From Candidatus Bathyarchaeota archaeon (GTDB lineage: Archaea; Thermoproteota; Bathyarchaeia; Bathyarchaeales; Bathycorpusculaceae): DNA of 9,796 bases. The stretch is from contig DAOUTL010000039.1 of NCBI GenBank assembly GCA_030626685.1, positions 1-9,796 on the forward strand, given 5' to 3'. The notes beneath the pieces were generated by a model. That model had not been told where the DNA came from. It saw nothing but the letters and a program-made list of their open reading frames with translations, and did no database searches. Numbering within the stretch: the first letter of the stretch is position 1; the number at the start of each line of letters is the position of its first letter. A program made the translations under genes and the position numbers. This document shows positions 1 through 5,128 of this stretch, piece by piece.

Positions 1-2
1 AT

Positions 3-86
3 CCAAGCCCATGGGTTGTGGTTCACTCAGACATGATATTAAAGCGCATTGAGGAGCTTGAGGGTGTGCTTAAACGTGGGTTTTGA
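3..86 (+). CDS. 3' end of an unidentified protein-coding gene (partial)
   Basis: An open frame enters from the left edge and ends at a TGA, which is followed at once by a second in-frame TGA. The 27 visible residues end in an amphipathic, charged helix-like tail (HSDMILKRIEELEG, then VLKRGF), as is common at a real C-terminus. No start is visible and no family motif can be recognised from so short a piece, so no function is given. The reading could still be accidental. Confidence 0.45.
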   Translation, partial: PSPWVVVHSDMILKRIEELEGVLKRGF

Positions 87-116
87 TGAGTTTTATGTAA
101 GCCTTTGGAAAAGGTT

Positions 117-212
117 ATGATTATGAGTTTTCTATTTGAGAAAATCTTGGAAAGGATCAAAAACTTCACATATGCTGATGCGCAGTCTTTAGAAAAGGAA
201 ATAAGACGCTAA
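117..212 (+). CDS. possible 31-residue small protein
   Basis: ATG (117) to TAA (210-212) encodes 31 residues rich in Lys, Glu and hydrophobic positions with helical spacing, in the same frame as the gene tail just upstream. A second ATG at 123 has an AAAAGG stretch 8 bases before it and could be the true start. There is no recognisable motif. The 3' end overlaps the A/T-rich segment likely to act as the tRNA promoter. It could be a small real gene, a decayed remnant of the upstream gene, or chance. Confidence 0.25.
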   Translation: MIMSFLFEKILERIKNFTYADAQSLEKEIRR

Positions 213-228
213 AAATAAAATGCATAAG
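209..228 (+). promoter_or_regulatory. probable TATA element of the tRNA-Gly gene
   Basis: An A/T-rich block (core AAAAATAAAATG) is centred about 22-26 bases before the first base of the mature tRNA, the expected spacing for an archaeal TATA box in front of a tRNA transcribed from near its 5' end. This is inferred from position and composition only. Confidence 0.4.
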
Positions 229-237
229 GCAAAACAT

Positions 238-314
238 GCGGCCGTAGTCTAGTTTGGTTAGGACATCAGCCTGCCACGCTGACAACCCGGGTTCAAATCC
301 CGGCGGCCGCACCA
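238..314 (+). tRNA. tRNA-Gly (anticodon GCC)
   Basis: All arms can be folded by eye. The acceptor stem is GCGGCCG (238-244) with CGGCCGC (304-310). The D stem is GTCT/GGAC (247-250 with 261-264). The anticodon stem is TCAGC/GCTGA (266-270 with 278-282), with a seven-base loop CTGCCAC placing anticodon GCC at 273-275. The T stem is CCGGG/CCCGG (287-291 with 299-303) around loop TTCAAAT. The discriminator is A311 and CCA is encoded at 312-314. There is no intron. It decodes GGC/GGT glycine codons. A run of six T follows at 320-325. Confidence 0.97.
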
Positions 315-319
315 TTTCA

Positions 320-325
320 TTTTTT
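320..325 (+). terminator. T-run terminator after tRNA-Gly
   Basis: Six consecutive T lie 6 bases past the encoded CCA. T-rich tracts without a required hairpin are the usual archaeal termination signal, and the position fits the tRNA transcript. Confidence 0.45.
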
Positions 326-327
326 AA

Positions 328-417
328 AAAAGGGAGTTTTTGAAAGATATTCCATGGAGAAAAATAGCTGGAATGAGAGATGTTCTCATCCATGAATTAC
401 GTGAAATTGAAGTGTAA
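328..417 (+). pseudogene. fragment of a HepT/DUF86-type toxin ribonuclease
   Basis: Between an in-frame stop (325-327) and TAA (415-417) the plus strand reads EFLKDIPWRKIAGMRDVLIHE and then LREIEV. The segment PWRxIAGMRDxLIHE is the diagnostic core of the HepT-like (DUF86, HEPN fold) nucleases, the toxin half of HepT-MntA systems. It carries the RX4H catalytic signature: Arg at 376-378, His at 391-393. The tyrosine that follows in active members (H-x-Y) is missing; leucine is at that place. The roughly 80 N-terminal residues and the C-terminal helix are absent, and no MntA nucleotidyltransferase partner is seen. It is best read as a decayed remnant directly downstream of the tRNA. The family match is from recalled motif knowledge, not a search. 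Confidence 0.6.
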
Positions 418-494
418 AGCCGTACGATTTTATCCGTAAACTGTAAATTATACGAGTGTAATAAAAATATACTTGCGTAAAGAGGGTGAGAAGG

Positions 495-710
495 ATGGGT
501 GAAGAAAAAAGTCAGGAACTGAAGATCGTTGATGTAAACTTCAAGTCTTCATTCAAGTTTTGGCTTGCATATTTGGTTGTGCAGGTAATAGCCATGCTGG
601 TAGTTTTCGGCATCATGACCGCAATGATCGGTTGGATTTCAACAATAATCTCACAACTACCCACTACCCCAAGTGCTGTCCTTGGTCTATTAATGCAACA
701 TTTACTTTGA
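495..710 (+). CDS. small predicted membrane protein, unknown function
   Basis: This is a 71-residue protein. A charged N-terminal stretch (MGEEKSQELKIVDVNF) precedes a strongly hydrophobic region at about residues 20-53 (FWLAYLVVQVIAMLVVFGIM onward), enough for one long or two short membrane helices. A polar turn (QLPTTP) and a short hydrophobic tail follow. ATG 495 is preferred over the in-frame GTG at 486 because a GGTGAGAAGG stretch lies directly before it, although the spacing is tight. Similar short archaeal membrane proteins are known but have no assigned role. It stands alone on this strand, between the HepT remnant and a convergent proC. The abrupt ending (MQHLL) could mean that the gene was shortened by a frameshift. 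Confidence 0.55.
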   Translation: MGEEKSQELKIVDVNFKSSFKFWLAYLVVQVIAMLVVFGIMTAMIGWISTIISQLPTTPSAVLGLLMQHLL

Positions 711-723
711 TCAGCACCTAAGC

Positions 724-763
724 AAACCATAATTATAGAAGCATGGTTTACTCCCCCCTTTTT
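724..763 (+). terminator. inverted repeat plus T-tract after the small membrane protein gene
   Basis: AAACCAT (724-730) and ATGGTTT (743-749) form a perfect 7-bp stem with a 12-base loop. A C-rich and then T-rich stretch follows (five T at 759-763), with another T-run at 777-782. It lies 14 bases after the TGA of the small gene and would suit transcription termination on the plus strand. Confidence 0.4.
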
Positions 764-947
764 CTAATCGCGTCTATTTTTTAAGCCTAAATCTATTTTT
801 GAGCTTTGCATCCTTTTGCAGTCTCCTCCTTCTCGAACCCGCAGAGATGCTTGAGGCGGCTTAATGCGCGAAAAAGCCAAGCATGTTTAGGAAGTTTTAC
901 ATAGCCATTCCAAAGTTTTAGCTGCAATTTATTAAAAGTTTATCCTT

Positions 948-1751
948 TTAGTTTATCAATTTTTCTTGAAGTTCATAACATTTTTTGGCTGCTTTTTCAA
1001 CCGCCTTCATTAGTGCTTGTCTGATTTGACTTCCTTCGAGTTCATAAATTGCTTCAATAGTTGTTCCGCCGGGCGTTGTCACCATATCTTTTATCTTAGC
1101 TGGATGTTCTCGTGTCTCTAAAATGAGCCGTCCTGTTCCAAGAACTGTTTGTGCTGAGCTGCGTAGGGATAGGTTTCTTGGTAAACCAACTTTTAAACCT
1201 GCATACATTAAAGCTTCTATTATTATGGAGATATATCCTGGTCCGCTACCACTTAAGGCTGTTATAGCGTCCATATATTTTTCTTCAACCTCTTCGCATA
1301 TTCCCATGGTGCTCAAGATTTTCTTAATCTTTTTCTCATCGTCTGGAGTTACACTTTCATCGCAACAGTAAGCGGTAAAAGCCTCCTGTACTAAGACGGC
1401 AATATTTGGCATACTCCTAACGAATCTGGCTTTAGGCGCTATTTTTTTGTAAAACATTAGTGGAATTGTGGCAGCTGTTGAAATTACGAGTTTTCCTTCG
1501 ATTTCTTTGCTTATCTCCTCCAGTACTTTCTCTGCATCGTTCGGTTTAACGCATATAAATACAATATCAGATTCCTTTGCTGCTTTCCTATTATCCGTGG
1601 TTACAGTAGCTCCTAACTTTTCCAGTTCCCTGAGTTTTTCTATGTCGCGTCTTGTAGCTACAACCTTACCGTTATACCCACTTTTCAACAGGCTTTTCAC
1701 TATGGCTCCACCAATTACCCCAGCACCTATCACTGCAACACTTTCTCTCAT
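948..1751 (-). CDS. proC: pyrroline-5-carboxylate reductase
   Basis: This cytosolic enzyme reduces 1-pyrroline-5-carboxylate to proline with NAD(P)H. The 267-residue length matches the family. A Rossmann fold opens the protein, with a GAGVIGG dinucleotide-binding loop at about residues 9-15. VKPND at about 68-72 and the RSMPN segment at about 112-116 are typical. The C-terminal dimerisation and active-site domain has ALSGSGP at about 165-171 and the family signature TTPGGTT at about 225-231. ATG at 1751 is chosen over an in-frame TTG at 1757 because an AAGGG stretch lies 7 bases before the ATG but would sit too close to the TTG. The gene is convergent with the small membrane protein gene and divergent from the transposase scar and his operon, so it is likely a single-gene unit. 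Its codons are more A/T-rich than those of the his genes. Confidence 0.95.
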   Translation of the reverse strand: MRESVAVIGAGVIGGAIVKSLLKSGYNGKVVATRRDIEKLRELEKLGATVTTDNRKAAKESDIVFICVKPNDAEKVLEEISKEIEGKLVISTAATIPLMFYKKIAPKARFVRSMPNIAVLVQEAFTAYCCDESVTPDDEKKIKKILSTMGICEEVEEKYMDAITALSGSGPGYISIIIEALMYAGLKVGLPRNLSLRSSAQTVLGTGRLILETREHPAKIKDMVTTPGGTTIEAIYELEGSQIRQALMKAVEKAAKKCYELQEKLIN

Positions 1752-1771
1752 CAGCAATCCCTTATATTTGT

Positions 1772-1836
1772 GTGAAATAAAAATAGAAGCGGCTCACCTT
1801 AAAACTTCTTCGTCCGGTCTATACTATATCTTTTTC
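1772..1836 (-). promoter_or_regulatory. candidate proC promoter region
   Basis: On the minus strand two TATA-like elements precede proC. The distal one is AAAAAGATATAGT (about 1824-1836), whose A-rich lead resembles a BRE and which would give a leader of roughly 50 bases. The proximal one is CTATTTTTATTT (about 1773-1784), which would give an almost leaderless transcript. The distal element reaches into the start of the transposase scar. Neither is certain. Confidence 0.3.
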
Positions 1837-2156
1837 GTTCCTAGCGCGGCGAAGGCTTGCATTACTGCTGAAATGGAATAGGAGAATTGCTAGAGCATGT
1901 GGATTTAAACGGAAGACTCCTAGTCGCGGTCGATTCACACAGTTTAGGCATAGACTTAGCAGGGACGGGTACGAGAAAGTCTTCTCTACGCTGCTGAAAC
2001 AGCTGTTGAAGGACGGAGCGGTTGAAGGAGAAGTCGTCGCCTTGGACAGTACAGCAGTGAAAGCGTATAGTCAGAGAGATCTCGAGAACAAGAGGGGGTA
2101 AAAGCGACCTTGAAGCTCGCGTTGGAAGGGGAAGAAGAGGCTTCAGACTCGGTGCT
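1808..2156 (+). pseudogene. truncated, frameshifted DDE transposase remnant
   Basis: The plus strand reads KWNRRIARACGFKRKTPSRG from about 1871, then an FRHRL segment and ALDSTAVKAYS (first catalytic Asp at 2045-2047). This is the N-terminal half of an IS5/IS1182-like transposase (DUF772 plus DDE domain). A TAA at 2099-2101 stops the frame. Omitting one T there restores it as KRGKSDLEARVGRGRRGF and so on to about 2153, a well-known continuation of this family, so a one-base insertion is the likely cause. There is no start codon, no second or third catalytic residue and no terminal inverted repeats. The match breaks off near 2156, where a minus-strand coding remnant begins. The left limit is uncertain: clear similarity starts near 1860. 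The element is non-functional. Confidence 0.75.
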
Positions 2157-2481
2157 ATGCGCTTCGGCTTCTTTAATTAGCTCATCAATCAAATTTTCAA
2201 TGTCCTCTTTTGATTTTATGCCTTTGTCGTGAAGTTTTACATCTCCAATTGCGACTTTTAGGGGCCTTGTAAATTGCCTCAGAAGAAATTTTCTATATAT
2301 GCCTTTGGCAAGTGTAACAGAAATTGCTTTTCGCACTGGCTACCCCGCTATCCTTATTGAGTATCGCAAACGACTTGAAGCCTCTTGATTCAAGCTCAGG
2401 TAATACTTTTCGGTAAGTTTGAGTAAATGCTGAAATTTTACCCTTGCCACCAAAGGGTAAGAGTGTAAACTTCTTCGGCAT
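2157..2481 (-). pseudogene. frameshifted and 3'-truncated gene of unknown family
   Basis: On the minus strand ATG 2481 opens a 62-residue frame (MPKKFTLLPFGGKGKISAFT onward, with FAILNKDSG) that ends in TAG at 2293-2295. From GTG 2336 a second frame overlaps it and continues with good coding character (KGIYRKFLLRQFTRPLKV onward, then KSKEDIENLIDELIKEAEA) to about 2160, where it runs into sequence antisense to the transposase scar. The natural C-terminus is therefore probably lost. The two pieces read as one protein broken near 2300-2340. The PFGGKGKI...FAILNKD pattern loosely recalls the TOPRIM part of OLD-type nucleases. That is a weak resemblance by eye and not an assignment. An intact two-gene reading cannot be excluded. 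Confidence 0.45.
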
Positions 2482-2587
2482 GGCTCGCTTTTTTCTATGG
2501 TTCCCTATTTTTTATGGCTTACTCAGAGCTTATGGGAACCACGACGCGAAAAGGGAGAAAAGCTAGGTAGTAAGTAGGAAGAAAAGA

Positions 2588-2597
2588 TTTATATAAA
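2588..2597 (+). promoter_or_regulatory. TATA box, likely his operon promoter
   Basis: TTTATATAAA is a perfect palindromic TATA element, preceded by an A/G-rich BRE-like stretch (GAAAAGA). Initiation would be expected near 2615-2622, giving a hisG leader of about 225 bases. A weaker element at 2676-2684 would give a leader of about 140 bases. Because the element is palindromic its direction is not fixed by sequence, and it could also serve the minus-strand remnant. Confidence 0.5.
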
Positions 2598-2746
2598 GAG
2601 GGTGTATACCTACTTCGCAAGTGGTGCAAAGTGAGGGATTACGTTCATAAAAGGCGATTGTGTTCATCTTTAACCCATATAAAACCACTCTAAACTCTAC
2701 ATCACAAGTCCTTTATTCCACCTCCTTACTCCTCTTTTATCGATTC

Positions 2747-2788
2747 GTCCAGACTTTCTTTAGAGTCTTAAAGATTCTAGACGTTTTT
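2747..2788 (+). promoter_or_regulatory. stem-loop followed by T5 in the his leader
   Basis: GTCCAGACTTT (2747-2757) can pair with AAAG (2770-2773) and TCTAGAC (2776-2782), with one mismatch and a two-base bulge. GTTTTT follows directly. A competing shorter stem, AGACT (2751-2755) with AGTCT (2764-2768), uses the same bases. The form resembles a terminator or attenuator between promoter and hisG. No function has been shown. Confidence 0.35.
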
Positions 2789-2835
2789 ATGAATCCATCT
2801 ATATCATGGTGCTTTGTAAATCGTAATATGAAGTT

Positions 2836-2840
2836 GAGGT
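2836..2840 (+). promoter_or_regulatory. hisG ribosome-binding site that decides the start
   Basis: GAGGT ends directly before the in-frame ATG at 2841 but lies 6 bases before the next ATG at 2847. The spacing therefore supports initiation at 2847. Confidence 0.65.
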
Positions 2841-2846
2841 ATGGTA

Positions 2847-3833
2847 ATGGAGAAAGTTAGGTTTGCTATTCCCAAGGGACACTTAGCTGAGGCAACGTTC
2901 CAAACTCTAGAGCGCGCCGGATATGTGATCTCTGGTGAGGAACGTACATACCGTCCGACAATAAACGACCCTATGATTGAGCTGAAGATCCTCAGACCAC
3001 AGGAGATACCGATCTTCGTAGGTGATGGATTGCAGGATGTGGGCATAACGGGGTTCGACTGGATACGTGAAACCTGTGCCGATGTAGATATCCTCCTAGA
3101 TCTCGAATACTCAAAAGTTCAGCTTGTTCTAGCTGTGCCGAAGCCTTGGACTAGAATATGCTCCCTTTCAGACCTTCTTGACGAGTTCTCACGTGAAGGG
3201 AAGCCTTTGAGGATATCAGCCGAGTACCCTAAACTCTCTGCGGAATACTTAAAGAGTAGTCTAGTGTACCGTCGGCTATACGGCGATCAAGATCCTGTCA
3301 TAGTAACTCCGTGGTGGAAGAAGGGTGCAAATAAGAGGGTTGTCATCTACCTTTCCTTCGGGGCTACTGAGGCGAAGCCGCCTGAAGATGCGGATGCTAT
3401 AGTTGAAGTGGCTGAGACGGGCACAACGCTAGAGCAGAACAATCTTAAAGTAGTCGAGACGATGATGGAGTCAACGGCTGTTCTAATCGCCAATAAAAAC
3501 TCATTGAGGGATCCCTTGAAGAGGGAGAAGATTCATGATATACTAACTCTTCTTAAAGGAGTTGTGGATGGGAGGAAGAAACTCCACATATTCGTAAATG
3601 TAAGCAAGGAGAAGCTTTCTGAGCTCCTGGAGAGGCTCCCCGCCTTAAAGAGACCTACTATTTCACCGTTATCAGACAAGAACTGGTACTCGGTGAACAC
3701 AGTCATCGAGAGAGATCGTTTCCTTGAGCTCCTCCCGACTTTGCGGAGACTCGCCCAAGGACTGGTTGTATATGAGCCGAGACAAGTCTTGCCGCTCGAC
3801 GAGATAACATCCGGAGAAGAGAAAGTTGAGTAA
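2847..3833 (+). CDS. hisG: ATP phosphoribosyltransferase, long (HisG-L) form
   Basis: HisG joins ATP and PRPP to make phosphoribosyl-ATP, the committed and normally histidine-inhibited step. The 328-residue protein is the long hexameric form, which does not need the HisZ subunit; none is seen in the window. Catalytic-domain landmarks are RFAIPKGHL at the N-terminus, GDGLQDVGITGFDW near residue 60, and the PRPP-binding loop with ETGTTL at 190-195. The C-terminal ACT-like regulatory domain covers about residues 250-328 and includes ISPL, WYSVNTVI and VVYEP segments, so feedback control by histidine is expected. The start at 2847 is chosen for its GAGGT spacing; ATG 2841 would add two residues. 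It is the first gene of the operon, and its last 8 bases overlap hisD. Confidence 0.95.
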   Translation: MEKVRFAIPKGHLAEATFQTLERAGYVISGEERTYRPTINDPMIELKILRPQEIPIFVGDGLQDVGITGFDWIRETCADVDILLDLEYSKVQLVLAVPKPWTRICSLSDLLDEFSREGKPLRISAEYPKLSAEYLKSSLVYRRLYGDQDPVIVTPWWKKGANKRVVIYLSFGATEAKPPEDADAIVEVAETGTTLEQNNLKVVETMMESTAVLIANKNSLRDPLKREKIHDILTLLKGVVDGRKKLHIFVNVSKEKLSELLERLPALKRPTISPLSDKNWYSVNTVIERDRFLELLPTLRRLAQGLVVYEPRQVLPLDEITSGEEKVE

Positions 3834-5127
3834 GCCGTCTGCAGTTAGGATCTTGAGAGTTCCTCCTATACCGAGGAATCTGCTGGAGAGACGTTGGCCA
3901 AGAACCAGAGGGATCAGTCGAGAGGTTAAGACTCATGTCAAGACGATTATTGAGGAGGTTAGGCGACGAGGAGACGATGCACTAATCGATTTTACCAAGA
4001 GGTTTGACGGTGTCAAGCTGGCTTCCAACAGTCTCCGCATCGGCAAAGAAGAGATTGAAGATGCCTATGAAAAGGTTAGCAGGAAACAAGTCTTGGCGAT
4101 CGAGTTTGCGAAAAGCCGAGTTGAGTCTCTTGAGAGAAACTTGCTGACACGGCTGAGTTTCAGATATGAAGATGATCTTGTAAAGATTAAGAGTTGTATC
4201 CGTCCTATTCCAAGCGTGGGTTGTTATGTGCCTGGCGGTGAGGCCTCCTACCCAAGCACTCTCATTATGACAACTGTTCCAGCGAAAGTTGCTGGGGTTC
4301 CTCGGGTCGCCGTCTGCACTCCACCAAAGAGTAGAGGCAAGGTAGATCCGCTGACGCTGGTCGCCGCTGACATCTGCGGGGTCAGCGAGATCTATAGGGT
4401 TGGCGGAGCTCAAGCTATCGCTGCGCTGGCTTACGGAACCAAGTCTATCAGACATGTTGAGAAGATTATTGGTCCCGGGAACAAGTATGTCGTAACTGCT
4501 AAGGTTCTAGTTTCGAGGGATGTGCCTATAGACTTCTCCGCGGGTCCAAGTGAGATACTTATCCTGGCTGATGATTCGGCTGATCCACACCTTGTTGCTT
4601 TGGATATGATCTCTCAAGCCGAGCACGGTATTGAATGTGTTTCGATCCATGTGACGACGTCCGTGGGCCTTGCTGAGAAGGTTGTCAAAGAGTTGGAAGC
4701 GATTGTTCCTTGGTCACCTAACGGTGAGACTGTTCTTCAGTCTCTTTCAAGAAATGGCTTAATACTTGTCTGTGAGAATCTGGAGGTAGCTGTGTCCTTT
4801 GTAAATGAGTTCGCGCCTGAACACCTTGAGATTGTGACTAAAGACCCTTGGAGCATAGCCGAGATGATCAAGTCTGCGGGTCTCATCTTGATCGGTAGTT
4901 ATGCGCCAGTTTCGGCGAGTGATTACTGTCTAGGGACGAATCATGTCTTACCTACCGGCGGATTTGCACATGTCTTTTCAGGTCTCTCGGTCCTCGACTT
5001 CATCAAAAGAGTAAATATAGTCGAGTGTTCGAAAATTGGTCTCTCAAAAATCAGTAGTAACGTGAGGACCTTGGCTGAGAGCGAGGGTTTATTGAATCAC
5101 GCGTTTGCTGTTGAGGGAAGACTCTGA
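3826..5127 (+). CDS. hisD: histidinol dehydrogenase
   Basis: HisD oxidises histidinol to histidine in two NAD-dependent steps and binds zinc. At 433 residues it has normal length. Zinc ligands by family alignment are Gln264 and His267 (SQAEHG), Asp366 (ASDYCLGTNH) and His425 (near the C-terminal LLNHAF). The catalytic Glu332-His333 pair sits in FAPEHLEI. These numbers run 4-6 above the well-known E. coli positions, consistent with an intact enzyme. VPGGEASYPST, VGGAQAIAALAYGT and IIGPGNKYV are further family segments. The start is TTG, with GGAGA 8 bases upstream, and it lies within the last codons of hisG (8-base overlap), so coupling to hisG translation is likely. Confidence 0.96.
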   Translation: MSKPSAVRILRVPPIPRNLLERRWPRTRGISREVKTHVKTIIEEVRRRGDDALIDFTKRFDGVKLASNSLRIGKEEIEDAYEKVSRKQVLAIEFAKSRVESLERNLLTRLSFRYEDDLVKIKSCIRPIPSVGCYVPGGEASYPSTLIMTTVPAKVAGVPRVAVCTPPKSRGKVDPLTLVAADICGVSEIYRVGGAQAIAALAYGTKSIRHVEKIIGPGNKYVVTAKVLVSRDVPIDFSAGPSEILILADDSADPHLVALDMISQAEHGIECVSIHVTTSVGLAEKVVKELEAIVPWSPNGETVLQSLSRNGLILVCENLEVAVSFVNEFAPEHLEIVTKDPWSIAEMIKSAGLILIGSYAPVSASDYCLGTNHVLPTGGFAHVFSGLSVLDFIKRVNIVECSKIGLSKISSNVRTLAESEGLLNHAFAVEGRL

Positions 5128-5128
5128 A

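Larger units (their letters stand above)
2482..2846 (+). other. non-coding leader region before the his operon
   Basis: No convincing gene is seen in these 365 bases. They hold an inverted repeat (2498-2541), a strong TATA-like element (2588-2597), a second weaker one (CATATAAAA, 2676-2684), a pyrimidine-rich tract (about 2700-2760) with a CCACCTCC motif, a stem-loop followed by five T (2747-2788), and the hisG ribosome-binding site. An open frame at 2660-2860 has poor composition and overlaps the start of hisG, so it is not called. Confidence 0.6.

Noticed and set aside
166..393. Minus-strand open frame containing PPGFEPGLSAWQ
   Set aside because: This is the antisense translation of the tRNA-Gly gene. 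The PPGFEPG pattern is a classic false protein made from the T arm of tRNA genes.
238..417. Possible integrase attachment site at the tRNA-Gly 3' end
   Set aside because: No second copy of the tRNA 3' sequence and no integrase were found in the window, so an att site cannot be called.
793..927. Minus-strand open frame of about 44 codons (TTG start) containing GYVKLPKHAWLFRALSRLKH
   Set aside because: The composition is protein-like, but there is no recognised family, no ATG, and it sits in the proC 3' flank. It is kept only as a possible remnant.
1468..1881. Plus-strand open frame of 137 codons over proC and the scar
   Set aside because: It is antisense to the well-supported proC, and its Ser/Thr/Leu-rich composition is typical of a shadow frame.
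1800..2160. Complete insertion sequence
   Set aside because: No terminal inverted repeats or target duplication could be found, and the transposase lacks its start and its later catalytic residues.
2660..2860. Plus-strand open frame of 66 codons ahead of hisG
   Set aside because: It has a non-ATG start, no ribosome-binding site and low-complexity composition. It overlaps the hisG start and no homology was recognised.
3982..4455. Minus-strand open frame of 157 codons inside hisD
   Set aside because: It is fully antisense to a hisD frame with all catalytic residues and has no family features of its own.
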